A stretch of 64,000 bases of DNA, from positions 135,929,368 to 135,993,367 of the forward strand of contig JALGPY010000001.1 in NCBI GenBank assembly GCA_023055425.1, given 5' to 3'. This document shows positions 21,771-33,517 of this stretch, one piece after another (positions within the stretch are counted from its first letter, which is position 1; every line of letters starts with the position of its first letter). The position numbers and the translations under genes were made by a program. Source of the DNA: Linanthus parryae. Taxonomy: Eukaryota; Streptophyta; Magnoliopsida; Ericales; Polemoniaceae. The notes under the pieces were generated by a model. The model worked only from the letters and a program-made list of their open reading frames with translations. It was not told the origin of the DNA and searched no databases.

Positions 21771-22399
21771 GTTTCTTAGTGGTCCAATGGTTTATGTTAG
21801 GCGCAACAAACAGAACAAATAAGAAGTGCTTCTGTCTTCTGTTGGGTTACCAACTTCAGTTTTTAAAACAGACCGGCGATTCAATCGGTCGGACCGGTGG
21901 ATTCAACCTTAGCCGGTCGAATTGGAAAATTTCTAACATATCACCTTCAAAAATTTAAGTGAAATGTTAACACAAATTCAGGAAACAATAATACAATGAA
22001 AACACGAAGTGGAGATGAAAACATGAAGGATATGGGAGGGTTATATGAGAGGGGAGTATTGAGGGAAATTAATGGAGGAAAAATGAGAGGGAAGAAAATG
22101 GAGGGAAAAGTTAATGAGGCTGATGGTGGCTGGCTATACGGGTAAGAGCAAAAAATGGGGATCAAAATCTAGGGTTTGGGTGACCTTGTGTAAGAAAAGA
22201 TGAAGTAAACAAATGGGAGTGTATAATAGGAGTGTGATATAATGGTGTGAGAAAGTGAGGTACTATAAAATGATATTTTGTCCCTCACAAAAATGTAAAT
22301 ACTTTTAAATTGTGAGGGTATTTATTTCATTTCACCCATAGTCACAAAAATTAGTGATTATGCACTATCAGGCGGAAGGATGGGACAAATTTTCCGTTT
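21771..22399. other. Spacer, nothing recognised
   Basis: Includes a purine-rich stretch (about 22010-22130, GGAGGG words) and a GGTCGGACCGG-like stretch near 21880. No gene or element could be assigned. Confidence 0.4.
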
Positions 22400-25260
22400 T
22401 TTGTTCTTTTTTTTTGATGAGAAATTGATTCCATTAATCAACTAGAAAGTGGGTTTACATCAAACTTGCAGAGGTTTTGCAACCAAATTGGAACATTGTC
22501 ACCCCACTGCTCAGAATACATCCTGCCTTTAACTCTTGATGCCAAAGCATGCGCAACACAGTTTGCTTCGCGAGGAACCCAGTGCAATTTAAACTCACCA
22601 AGTTGTTGTAACAAAGTTTTGATCTCAGCAAGGATATCCACTGTCCGAGAGTTGTCCCTGCTTTCACGAGCTCTTACTAGCAATTGGAGGTTTTCGATCA
22701 GATTCTTCGCATCTCCTTCAATGATAGTTCTGCTAACACCCGTCGATTTAACATGTTCAGACCTGTGAGAAGGGCCGCTGCTTCTGCATTTCTTGGATCT
22801 TCTGCAGTTAACCCAACGATAGCCCGAGCACCGATAGGAGATCCATCACTGTTTCGTAGCACCACCCCATCAGTAGCTGCTCCTGTGTTTGTATCATATG
22901 ATCCGTCGAAATTCAGTTTTGCAAAGCCCGCAGGCAGGCATCGCCAAACCTTTTCCTGATGCTTTATGTTGTCGTAGAGTTTTTCGTCAGCAACTGTCCA
23001 GTCCGCTTCGCGCATTCTCCAATCAATATCGCTACAAGTCTGAGATACATCCCTGGTCCTTCCGTTAAAATGTTTACTGTTTCTATTTCGCCAAGTTTCC
23101 CAGAAAATAAAACAGATTTTGACCATTTGTTTCTCCGAAGCTTGAGTAATAATGTTTGCCAACCAAAACTTGAACCCCATATCAATCTGCAAGAGCTTTG
23201 AATCAAGACCCATAGCCACCCAAACTTTCCTAATAGCAGAGCAGTTCGTGAATAGATGCACCTCAGACTCGTCTTTGTTGCTGCATAGCCCGCATAAATT
23301 ATCAACTTTGATACCCCGGCGTAGTAAATTCATCTTTGTTGGTAAATTCTCATGAAACAACCGCCAAATAAAGTGGAGTACCTTTTTTGGGCATCGGATT
23401 TTCCACAGAGTCTCGAAAAACTTGCCCCAAGGCTCTTGCTGCGCATTAGTAGCACTGCCATCACTCTTCGTGGCCAGCAAGTATCATGATCGTACAGTAT
23501 AGTTGCCCCTTTCATCATAATTCCACACAATTCTATCCGGCCTAAGGGTGGCCGGAATACTGATATTTGCGAGAGCATAGACATCAACATCCCACAAAAA
23601 CATTTTTAGGTAGGGAACATTCCACGTAAGATCTGAGTTAATGAAATTACCAACTAGAGAACCAATCGCATTATTTGGGGTAATTACCTTGAAGTTGTGA
23701 TGACTTGGAATCCAAGGATCGAAGATGGATACTGAGCTCCCATCCCCAATACTCCAACGAATCCCCTTCGCAAGAAGCTTTCTGTCAAAAAGTATACTTC
23801 TCCAAGCAAAAGATGGTGAACTACCAAGTTCCGCAGACCAAAAATTAGAGTTCGCGAAGTACTTCTCTTTCAGTACTCTACTAAGTAAGGAATTTGGATT
23901 TTTAAGAATCCGCCATCCTTGTTTGGCCAACATAGCTTGGTTAAACTCCCTCATTTTCTTGAAGCCTGGTCCTCCCCTTCTTCTAGACTCTTGCATCTTG
24001 TCCCAAGCACGCCAGCTAATCCCCCTATCTCTGTCTTTCTTTGACCACCAAAATTGTCTTATAAGTGATTCCATCCTGTCGCAAGTATCGTCTGGCAACA
24101 TAAAGCAACTCATAGCATATGTAGGAATAGCCTGTGCAACTGCTTTAACAAGAACTTCTTTGCCAGCCACTGACAACATTTTTCCTTCCATCCTTATAGC
24201 TTGCTACTGAGTCTGTTTATCAAAACTTTGAAAGTAATGGATTTATTTCGACCCATCGTAGTAGGTTAGCCAAGATACTTATCGTATTTCTCAACTTCTT
24301 GTACCCCTATCATCCCAAGAAGATCTGCTTTGACATCAATAGGTATACTGGCCGAAAATACTAAGGCAAATTATCAAAGTTGACAACTTGGCCGATAGCT
24401 CTTCTATAATCGTCTATAATCTACATAAGAGTAGCAAGATTATCGTGCGTAGCACCTGTAAAAAACAACGAATCGTCGGCTAAAAAAAGGTGGGGGACCA
24501 CTGGTCCTCCTCTAGATGCCGAAACCCCTTCCAACCGACCCTCCGAGACCGCCTTAGTGACAACTCGCGATAGGAATTCGCTGCAAATAAGAAATATATA
24601 AGGAGAAATAGGGCAACCTTGTCTAAGGCCCCTCTCCGGTACAACCTTCCTGTCGTAGAATCATTCCGAACAAAGGTGTAGGATACGGTAGAAATGTAAT
24701 TGTATATAAGGGAACCGAATCTGGGGCCAAACCCCATTTAATGAAGAGCTTCGGACAAAAACCTCCATTCAGCCCTATCATATGCCTTGCTCATATCCAG
24801 CTTCAGCGCTGCGTAACCCTTCTTCCCTTTCTTCCTCCTCTTAAGGGAGTGGATTACCTCAAAAGCTGTAAGTATGTTATCTGTAATCAGCCGTGCTGGA
24901 ACAAAAACACTCTGATTTTCTGCTATCAACTCAGGTAGAAGCTTTTTCAGTATATTCGCCTCCGCTTTTGCAACTATCTTATAGATTACTGTACACAAAC
25001 TGATAGGGCGGTAATCACAAGCCTTCCTTGGTTGCTTTGTCTTCGGTATCAAAGCAATAAGTGTAGAATTAAACTCTGATAAATCAGCCCCTTCATTCAA
25101 TATGCTCAATACCGTGCTCGTAATCTTCTCCCCAACAATACCCCAGTATTTCTGAAAGATACCTGCATTAAATCCGTCAATCCTAGAATTTTCCCTTTTT
25201 TTTTTTTCCGTTACAAGGGTCTCGGCAGAATTTCTAATTTGTCAGGTAGCATTCAGTCTT
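22400..25260 (-). pseudogene. LINE (L1-type), 5'-truncated
   Basis: Minus-strand order: RT core at 25109-24480 (ALIPKTKQP, DYRPISLCTVIYKI, KLDMSKAYDRAEW), then an RT C-terminal/thumb frame at 24191-23484 (GKEVLVKAVAQAIPTYAMSC). A zinc-binding domain (PKKVLHFIWRLFHENLPTK, CGLCSNKDESEVHLF) leads to RNase H at 23480-22698 (KLNFDGSYDTNTGAA), which finishes at 22683-22438 (HWVPREANCVAHALASR). An A-rich tail lies near 22395-22410. Frameshifts and stops separate the pieces (for example at 24738, 23484 and 22698); the YADD region near 24450 is degraded. Endonuclease and ORF1 are missing. Confidence 0.9.
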
Positions 25261-25499
25261 TTCTTCGATAATGAAGGCAGGAGAGTGTCTCTTACCCTTT
25301 ATATATTTAAAGAAAAATTGCAATAATTTTTTAGGCTGCCGTTTCTTTCAATAAATAGACAGAAAATAGACTGTTTGTCGCAAATTAGAATAATATATGA
25401 GATTTTAGTAATAAATTGATAATACAGTAGGTTAAGTGTCAATATAATAATAATAATGCGTATAGATTAACCATTAAGTGTAAAAAATATATATATTTT

Positions 25500-25870
25500 A
25501 TGCCCCTCTGTCTTCTACCTTGCCCCGAGGCCCAAATGTTAAAAGAAACAGATTGTTGGAGATCGGAGAAACATACCCATTGTAGTAAGTAATTAGATGT
25601 CGGCTGATGAACAATCTAAGGGTGGTACCAACATGCCGTCGTCCTCATGCATGAGCAGTATTTTTGGCTCAATCGGAAAAAAATGGCATTCCTCAGTATA
25701 CAGCTATTTTTAAACATGCATGTACTGATTACAAACACTTGTTAGTTGTCTTAACTTGCGAGTGCAACAAGATATATTTATTTATTTGCCCTAACAACAA
25801 GGGTATCTGTAGCACCACGTACAAATATGGGTGTATATGAGTCAAACTCACGTATCAGCCTGGCTCGACG
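25500..25870 (+). repeat. HyPRP upstream duplication block C, distal part
   Basis: Repeats 14490-14800 and 2830-3090, including GCAACAAGATAT and AACAACAAGGGTATCTGTAG. It marks a fourth gene block. Confidence 0.65.
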
Positions 25871-26063
25871 TGTTTAGTTCGGCAAGTGAGTAGTGTGATT
25901 TTAACTAGAGCTTCTAAGACCTGTTTGGTATAAAATCTAAAAAACCAGCTTAAAAATCTGGACAAAAAAATCAGCTTATCTGAAAATCATAATCCGTTAG
26001 TATGAGTTGAAATTATAGATTTGTAATTTGATACATTTGGCAAAAAAATGAAAGAGATATATA

Positions 26064-26586
26064 CCACTATGATTCTTCTCTTTCTCCCTCCTTATTTGAC
26101 TTCTTTGATTTGTACTACCTCCGTTTCTTCTCTATCACACCAGTTTGACTTTTGTCACTATTCACTGGGTCACTTTGACCTGGTGATTTGTGTAGCCAAA
26201 CGATGTAATTTTTTGATAATCATTTCATGGCGTTGTAGAGTAAAAGTTGCTCTATAACACGGTGAAAAAATTATTAAAAAATCGCATCATTTTGCTACCC
26301 AAATCACCCGGTCAAAGTGAACCAGATACGAGTCAAAAAGTCAAACCGGTGTGATAGAGAAGAAACGGAGGTAGTATTTGGGTCCCTTTGACCGTGCGAT
26401 TTGGATCGCAAAACGATGCATTTTTTTTGATAATTTTTTCACTGTGTTATAGAGCAACTTTTTCTCTACAACACCATAAAAATTATTAAAAAATTACATT
26501 ATTTTACTATCAAAATCACCGGATTAAAGTGATGAAGTGAACAGTGACAAAAATAAAAATGGGGAGAAAGAAAAGAATCAGAGCGG
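26064..26586. mobile_element. Stowaway-like MITE, outer
   Basis: The left end CCACTATGATTCTTCTCTTT and the inverted right end CCGCTCTGATTCTTTTCTTT are flanked by TA (26062-26063 and 26587-26588). It is split by another MITE at 26115-26374. Confidence 0.75.
26115..26374. mobile_element. Stowaway MITE, inner (nested)
   Basis: 260 bp with near-perfect inverted ends (CTACCTCCGTTTCTTCTCTA on the left and its exact complement on the right) and TA target duplications at 26113-26114 and 26375-26376. It is inserted in, and related to, the outer MITE. Confidence 0.88.
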
Positions 26587-26588
26587 TA

Positions 26589-27330
26589 ATCAATTACTTG
26601 AATCCACTTAATTATAAATGAACTCCAATAACGTTAATGTCAAAAATACGCTAAAATTGTATTTTAGAATTTCCAGCTGTATAATCTCTAAGTTTGTTCT
26701 TTCGAAGGAAAAAAAAAACCAAATTTGTTTAGAGATTCAAAAATTGCACTGAGATTATTTTAATATGCAATTTTTTAACTTAAAATTGTGTGTAGTAACA
26801 AACAGAATTGTGTAAAGTTGCATATTGTAATCCAAGTTCTTATTGTGTTGTATGTATGACTCTAATAATTACTGACCTATTCAAAGTATTAAATATGAAA
26901 AATACTATATGTAATGTTCTAAAGCTTAGTTATTTTTTAAGAAACTCACGTGATAATACTTAGTACTACATTTATAAACCATATATTTTCTAGGAAATAC
27001 ATATTTAGTGAGCTGAGCTGCACCTATTATATTTTTCGTACCGGCTCACTTAAGACCTAACTCAGGTTCACATTAACTGGACCGATCCATTCGCAGCTGG
27101 ACTCGTACGCAGCCTTGCAGACAAAAGAGCTACATAATGCAGTTTTTTCATAATATTTTCAGATTATTAATTAAATGGCGTTAGAGCATTCAATTTTGTT
27201 AAAGGTGGTCTTATCTAAGCGCCTTTAGTTGTATTTCCTTTCTACAACTTTCACCTTCAAATTTAAAAGGAAAAAAAATCAACCAATTTTTTTCTTAATT
27301 ATTTACAGAATTCACAAAACAAAATCATTT
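26589..27330. other. AT-rich spacer in block C
   Basis: Non-coding. 27010-27130 carries GCAGCCTTGCAGACAAAAGAG, related to 3260-3285 in block A, which supports the duplication reading. Confidence 0.45.
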
Positions 27331-27333
27331 TAA

Positions 27334-27362
27334 ACGCTCTACCAATTGAGCTATACGTCAAA
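27334..27362 (-). repeat. tRNA-like A-box fragment (SINE head?)
   Basis: On the minus strand TATAGCTCAATTGGTAGAGC matches the D-arm half of a tRNA. No 3' half follows, so it is a SINE or tRNA fragment rather than a gene. Confidence 0.4.
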
Positions 27363-27409
27363 CTAATAAGTTTCAAAAGAACAAGCAAACAAAATCCTAA
27401 CATCTCAAT

Positions 27410-27565
27410 ACAAACGGCGGTTTTAAGGAACCGCTGTAATTAAAGATCATATTGAAGCGGTTTCTCTTAGCCGCTATATATTACGCTTATGGCCCTTTGT
27501 TTTTTATGCCGTTTCATATGCTATCTGGAACCGACGGTTGTGGGTTTACAAAATGTAGCGTTATT
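27410..27565. repeat. Possible CACTA subterminal repeat piece
   Basis: Several AGCGGTTT/AACCGCT words in both orientations within 150 bp, resembling the subterminal repeats of CACTA elements. The ends are not identified. Confidence 0.3.
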
Positions 27566-28035
27566 CGAATAAATAAATAGATCAAATAATCAGCTATATC
27601 ATAATATTGTGGGGTGGTTGTTTTAAGTTCATGCCATCATGAAAAGACTTATCAAACGTAGTAATTCGTGGAACTTTATACTATGTTTATTCATCAAAAT
27701 AATCTAGAGACAATTTATGAGAGTTAAACTAGCTGCATAAGATATTCTAAATCGATAAAACTATGGTTAATTAATAGGTCAGTGAGAATCGAATATTATG
27801 AGAATTAGAATGTCACTCGCTCAATCTTTGGTATTTCAACGAATTCGGCTAGACCAGTAGGTCAACTCCAACTTCTTCTTCATTGACACAACATGCTAGG
27901 ATGGGACACCACCAAACATGTTTTCTCCTACCAACTGCCCCATGCATGACAAAATACGAACACAAGCTTACAAAATCCAGCTATCCCAATATACTCACCC
28001 CTTTGCCTTATATCCTTCACTCACTCTCATATTAT

Positions 28036-28214
28036 TCCCCGGGCGTAGCTGAGTTGATTGAACACACATACTTTAAATCTTTGAACGTTTGTTTAGATGT
28101 TTTGAATTCTAAATTTAAGCGTTGTCTGTCTGCATTCTTCAGATTTCATCAAGTTAGTTTGTTTTTCTAGCATCGTTTGCATGTTATTGCATGAGAGCAA
28201 AGTGAATACTATTG
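28036..28214 (+). repeat. SINE-like element in orphan promoter
   Basis: Begins GGGCGTAGCTGAGTTGATTG (A-box-like) at the same place as the SINEs of genes 1 and 2. Shares TTTGCATGTTATTG and AAAGTGAATACTATTGC with the gene 2 copy. Confidence 0.5.
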
Positions 28215-28445
28215 CGGCCTTTTGGGTGTAGTTAAGTTCTCAAGTTTGTATTCTTAAGATTTACGGGCGTTTGTCTAATGTCTTCAGTTTAATTTTTGGG
28301 ATTCAAGAGTTGCCTACTGGCCAAGTCTGTTATATCTCTAGTGTAGTTTGCAAGCTATTGCACTGGCGTGGAGATTTACCCAGTATACACTCGAAAATTA
28401 CCAGTTGTTGGTTCTCACGTCTTAAAAAAACAGCGGCTACGGAAT
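28215..28445 (+). repeat. Second SINE-like element, adjacent
   Basis: Another member (GGGTGTAGTTAAGTTCTCAA start) ending GGTTCTCACGTCTTAAAAAA, like the copy at 7140-7385. It is found only in block C, directly after the first SINE. Confidence 0.45.
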
Positions 28446-28528
28446 TCTAATCATAAATAAATAAATAAATTTAGAAAAACACACCCATTTGAGTTTTTTT
28501 GGTGAACACTCATTTGAGATTTCCCTTC

Positions 28529-28536
28529 TATAAATA
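28529..28536 (+). promoter_or_regulatory. TATA box of orphan promoter
   Basis: TATAAATA in a context identical in layout to genes 1-3, with no gene downstream. Confidence 0.7.
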
Positions 28537-28600
28537 CCCAACCTACCCTTCCAATTAAAGTCACACCATAACCTCGAAAATCCCTTGCGTTCCCTACCTT

Positions 28601-29085
28601 TTTTATTATCATCTTCCCTTCAGTTTGACAGTAATTTTCTCATTGTTACTGACGTATCTATTGCATTCTGGAACCTAGTCACATCCAAGTACCATGTATG
28701 CTAGTTACTTGTATGTCGATATATATTGGTCAGAGGACATGACACTTTGTTCACGTCGATCACTTTACCAAATTATGCTGTTTCATTAAGCCAGTAAATC
28801 ATGTCTACCCAAAAGGAACTAATATGCAAACTAAGAACAAAAACTGATGTTGCTGCACATCTTTCATAAGGTCAACATTTACACGGGAAAATAAACAACA
28901 AATGTCGGGTCGGGTTTCGCGGGTCAGACCCGTCAGGTCTGGACGGGTCTGCGTCTAACCGCAAACGGGTCCAAATCTTATAATGGGTCAGGTCCGGGTC
29001 TAGCATCTGTGGATTGGTTCGCATAATTTTCTGTGAACCTGCTGCAGAAAAATGAAATGATTCAAACATTTGTCCGATTGTTAAA
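28601..29085. other. Spacer with GGGTC-rich island
   Basis: No coding sequence recognised. 28904-29005 is a GC-rich patch with repeated GGGTC/GACCC words and dyad symmetry. The rest is unassigned. Confidence 0.4.
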
Positions 29086-29559
29086 TATTAAGAAAGTAGA
29101 AGAAGGCAGAGATGGTGATGCGAGAGAAGCGAATCAAAGGGGAGAGAAACTCCAAATGTTTTCATGAATTCAAAGAGTACAAAGCATTTCTGGTTATATC
29201 CTCACAGACGAGGAATAAACCAAAGTTCAGGGACTAGAAAGTAAATAAGAAGAAGAAAAACACCTCATTGGTGATGAACCAGCGAATCAGAAGGTGTCAC
29301 GCCTCCTAATCCAGCTGACTCAGCCAACGGGCTTAACAAACTTTTAATTAAGAACTAAACATATGGAATATGACATCGTTCCATTAATCATTCAAACATA
29401 ACGTCTAAAAATTGATCCATTGGTGATGATAAAACCGCTGCAAATCAATCCTACGGCTACTGCTCTTCTGGAGGTTACTGTTCATTTGGTAAATCACATA
29501 CCAAATGAACAGTAACTATTTGAACTTCAAATCCATCCAGCAGCTTCAATTCTTCAATA
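29086..29559 (-). repeat. 3' LTR of copia element B
   Basis: 474 bp. Holds a perfect 18-bp inverted repeat at 29474-29491 and 29499-29516 with a 7-base loop. Adjacent to the purine tract TTGAGGGGAGG. Confidence 0.9.
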
Positions 29560-29566
29560 CCTCCCC

Positions 29567-30485
29567 TCAAGTTGGAGTGTGGATGAGTCTCACCCCCAAC
29601 TTGGATAGCAGAAATCTAAAAACAGCAGGATGAAGAGGTTTAGTGAGGAGATCAACTAGTTGATGAGTTGTGGAAATGTACCTCAAAGAAATGATCTTCT
29701 TCTGCACCAAATACCTAATAAGATGACAATCCATATCCACATGCTTAGTCTTGTCATGGAAAACTGGATTTGCAGCAAGTTGGAGTGCTGAATTGCTATC
29801 ACAGTAGATCACTGGAACCTGCTGAAGAGTGATCCCAAAATCATTGAGGAGATAGATAAACCACTGCAATTCACAAGAAATTTCTGCCAAACTTCTATAC
29901 TCTGATTAACTCCTGGAAATAACAGTTTGCTTCTTTGACCTCCAGGAAACAAGAGAATCTCCCACATAAACCAGATACCCAGAAGTTGATTTTCTTGTGT
30001 CCAAACATCCACCCCAGTCAGCATTTGCATACCCTATTAGTTCAAGTGAAGAGTGAGCTGAGAAGAAAAGACCTTGAGCTGGAGCATTACTCAAATATCT
30101 GAGAACATGATGTGTAGCCTTGAGATGTATTCCTGTGAGCTTAGCAATAAACTGAGAGAGCTTATGTACTGCATAGCAAATGTCTGGTCTAGAATTACAT
30201 AAATACAATTACCTCCCAATTAATTTCATGTATTTAACAATGTCTTCAGCAGATAAAGGATCACCAGAATCAGCAGTGAGTTTCACAGAAGGATCCATTG
30301 GCACAGATGCAGCTTTGCATGATTCATAACCATTCTCATGCAGTATATCCAAAGCAAATTTCCTTTGACACAAGCTAATACCATGATCATTCCTGGCTAT
30401 TTCAAAACCCAGAAATACCTCAGAAAACCCAGATCTTTCAGCTGAAACTTAGTGTTTAACATGACCTTCAAAGTGTTTAGCTCAC
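29567..30485 (-). pseudogene. Copia RT end and RNase H (element B), broken
   Basis: The RNase H piece at 29890-29567 includes VIYCDSNSALQLAANPVFHD and KTKHVDMDCHLIRYLVQ. 30208-29906 has YLCNSRPDICYAVHKLSQF and the KSTSGYLVYVGDSLVSWRSK motif. The part between 30485 and 30210 (LKDLG-type region) is split by stops and frameshifts. Together they give the copia RT C-terminus and RNase H; the exact breaks at about 30210 and 29890 need alignment. Confidence 0.85.
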
Positions 30486-31684
30486 TTAGGACATTCCCCC
30501 CCACAAGATGATATCATCAACATATACCAAAATACACACAAAAGAAGACTTTGTGACTTTCACAAAAAGTGTGTAATCAGTCTTGCACTGAACAAAATCA
30601 AGACCAAGGAGAGTATTTGAGAACTTACTATACCATTGTCTGGATGCTTGCTTTAGACCATAGAGAGATTTCTTAAGATGACACACCACTTTTTCATGTG
30701 GTGAGAATGTAGCTAGAGTATGATTGGGCACTCTATACCCTGGGGGCAGCTCCATGTACACCTCTTCATCCAGCTCTGCATGAAGGAAGGCACTGTTGAC
30801 ATCTAGTTGCAAAAGATGCCAACCTTTCAAAGCTGCTAGAGCAAGTAGGCATTTGAGAGTAGGCAACTTTGCCACAGGAGAGAATGTCTCTGTATAGTCA
30901 ATTCCCTCTGTTTGTGTATATCCTTTAGCTACTAGTCTGGCTTTGAATCTTTCCACCTCTCCATCAGACTTCAGTTTGACCTTTTACACCTACTTACACC
31001 CCACAGAATCATGTCCAGAAGGCAAAACAGCAATCTCCCATGTTTTATTCAACTCAAGTGCTTGTAATTCTTCATTCATAACCTTCACCCAATGAGGAGA
31101 CTTGCAGGCTTCTTGATAACTCTGAGGTTCTGAGACTGCATTCAAGGTGGCTAAACATTTTGAGAAAATGGACTGTCCTGGAGCTGCGTCAAAAACCACT
31201 GGTGCTAATGAAGCTGAGACCATTCTAGGTCCATTCACCACATAATCCTTCAAGTAGTTGGGTACCCTTGACTCTCTGTTGCTCCTTCTCACAAGAATAA
31301 CAGTAGAAGGGGGATCATGAAGCCTCGATGAAGACTCTGCTGGATCACGAAGCTGCATAGATCTGAGATTTTCTGCAAGTGAAGAAGCTGTAGGAGCATT
31401 ACCATAATTCAGAGTAGTTTCTGACAAAACTGGAGCAGGGAACACTATTTCATCATCAGAATGAGGCCACAAAGAGGATGATGTGCTAAAAGGAAACACA
31501 GTTTCATGAAAAACAACATCCCTAGAAATGATAAAAGAACATTTTTTAAGAGATACAATTTGTACACCTTCATGCCAAACACATACCCCAAGAAAACACA
31601 AGGTTCAGCTCTAGCATCAAGTTTTGTCCTTCCTTGTTGTAAAGTGGAGGCATAACACAAACAGCCAAAAACTCTCAAGGAGTC
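30486..31684 (-). pseudogene. Copia integrase C-terminus and RT core (element B)
   Basis: 31678-31445 and 31601-30990 overlap in two frames: a frameshift near 31550 breaks the stretch leading to [15 protein letters not shown]. At 30972-30992 two stops replace residues of the usual CKWVYKVK start of RT (C-K-stop-V-stop-K). RT then runs 30956-30486 with [22 protein letters not shown] and an intact YVDD catalytic box at the end. Confidence 0.88.
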
Positions 31685-33517
31685 CTAATCAGGCTTCTCA
31701 TTATATAAACACTCATAGGGAGACTTGTGCTGCAATATTGGAGAAGGAACTCTATTTATGATGTATGCAGCAGTCAACACACTGTCACCCCAGAATCTAT
31801 TTGGTAAGGAAGATTGAAACTTAAGAGCCCTTGCCACATTCAAAAGATGTTGATGCTTCCTTTCAACCACTGAATTTTGCTGGTGAGCTTCAACACAACT
31901 TAATTGATGAACAATCCCCTTTTCTAACATGAAGTCAACAAGAGCTAGTTCCTTTGCATTATCACTCCTAATTCTTTTGATTTTCACTTCAAATTGTGTC
32001 TCAATCATTGTATAAAATTGAGGAAGAAGTGTCTGAGCTTCTGAATTGTGAATCATCAAATACACCCATGTCATTCTTGTGGCATCATCCACCAAAGTCA
32101 AAAAATATATGTGACCTGCATAAGTAGGAACCCTATATGGGCCCCAAATATCACAATGAATAAGTGCAAAAGCTGACTGCTCCAACTTTCCAATACTAGG
32201 AAAGGGTAGCTTCTTTTGCTTTGCTAATGGACAGATCTCACATTGAGAATTATCAATAGAACCTCCATCTTTCAGAATTGCATTCATCCATTTCAACTTG
32301 ACATCTGACAAGTGACCTAACCTTTGATGCCAAATTTGGCTTGAGAACATCTTATTTGGTTTAGAGTGTACATTATTACACAAATTAAAACCAGTATTGA
32401 CTGTTCTCAAAATATAAAGTCCATTTGACTTTTTACCTTCACCAAGGAGAACTTTCGTACCTTCTTGCAAAATCTTGCAACTCTCTGAATCACAGACAAA
32501 CATGCACTTCTGCTCCTTGGCTAACTGAGTCATAGAAATCATATTAAACTGAAACTCAGGCACATAAAGAACTCCCACAAGTTGAAGCGTAGGAGTTAAA
32601 GTCACAACTCCTGTATGAGAAACCTTAACTCTCTTGCCATTAGGAAAATAGACAAAAACATTAGAGACTTCAACAGTATCACTAAGAATACTGAGATCAT
32701 GACACATATGATCAGTAGCCCCACTATCTATAATCCAAGTGTCACCACTAGACTTGTTTGTGGTCAAAGAACTGTGAAGGTTGTATGAACCAAAAACACA
32801 CCCCATGAAATGCTGGTTATAAGGTGAATCATTTGCTCTAGCAAACTGATGAACATGACTTTCCATGCTACTAGAATTGTTACTATGAGATGGAGAATTA
32901 GAACTAGAATCACTCATCCCACCATGACTAGATTGCTGCATTTGTGTGCTGATATATTGCATCATCTGATTACACTGACTTTGAGTGAAAGGAAAAGAAC
33001 TCTTGTCTGCAACACTGGCTTCCGCACTGTCACTTACCACATTATGTGCTTGACTTTTAGTCTTGTTTTTGAAATTTGTAGGGTAACCATGCAATTTCCA
33101 GCACTTAGCCTTTATGTGTCCAGTACCTCCACAGTGATGACATGTTAGTTTAGACATAGGAGTCCCTTGAACATGAGCTCCATGATGAGCTTCTGAAATA
33201 GGAGTATTAACAATTCCATGAGAAGGACCTCCATATGTTTGTCCATGATGAAATGGAGATGAATACATGGCCATGGTGGGCATTGAAGTGCCTATCCCAG
33301 AAATAGTTCCCTGCATCTCTTGTTGAACCACCTTGGCAAACACTCTGTTAAGACTAGGGATTGGATCCATTAGGAGAACCTGATCTCTAACAGAAGAGTA
33401 ACAAGAATTAAGTCCCATAAGGAACTGCATTATATGCTCTTGTTGAAATTTGTTATGAATCATTCCCAGCACATTACAAGTACAAGAATGCATAGCTCCA
33501 CAAGTACATATAGGCAT
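31685..33517 (-). pseudogene. Copia gag C-terminus, protease, integrase (element B)
   Basis: A 610-codon open stretch. It holds the gag zinc knuckle (CHHCGGTGHIKAKC), the protease active site (DSGATDHMC, near residue 270), the pre-integrase IWHQRLGHLS, and integrase with catalytic D (HCDIWG), D (RSDNAKE) and E (NSVVERKHQ). It ends at a TAG (31685-31687) in EKPD-stop-DSLRVFG, where the frame otherwise continues. It is separated from upstream gag only by an in-frame TAG at 33518-33520. Confidence 0.9.

Larger units (their letters stand above)
27590..28600 (+). promoter_or_regulatory. Orphan HyPRP promoter and 5' leader (coding region lost)
   Basis: Contains in order the words found before the HyPRP genes: CATGCCATCATGAAAAGACT, the CGGCTAGACCAGTAGGTCAA stretch, the conserved motif at 27941-27990, SINE copies, CATTTGAGATTTCCCTTCTA, a TATA box at 28529-28536, and the leader CACACCATAACCTCGAAAAT then CCTTGCGTTCCC. 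The homology stops at about 28600, just where genes 1-3 have AGCTAGCC-ATG. No signal peptide, proline-rich or 8-cysteine sequence follows before the copia element at 29086. Confidence 0.75.

Noticed and set aside
22684..22959. 91-aa + strand open frame (also 100 aa at 22466 and 161 aa at 23725)
   Set aside because: Shadows of the minus-strand LINE, whose domains are recognisable.
27334..27362. tRNA gene on the minus strand
   Set aside because: Only the D-arm half is present; no anticodon or T arm follows.
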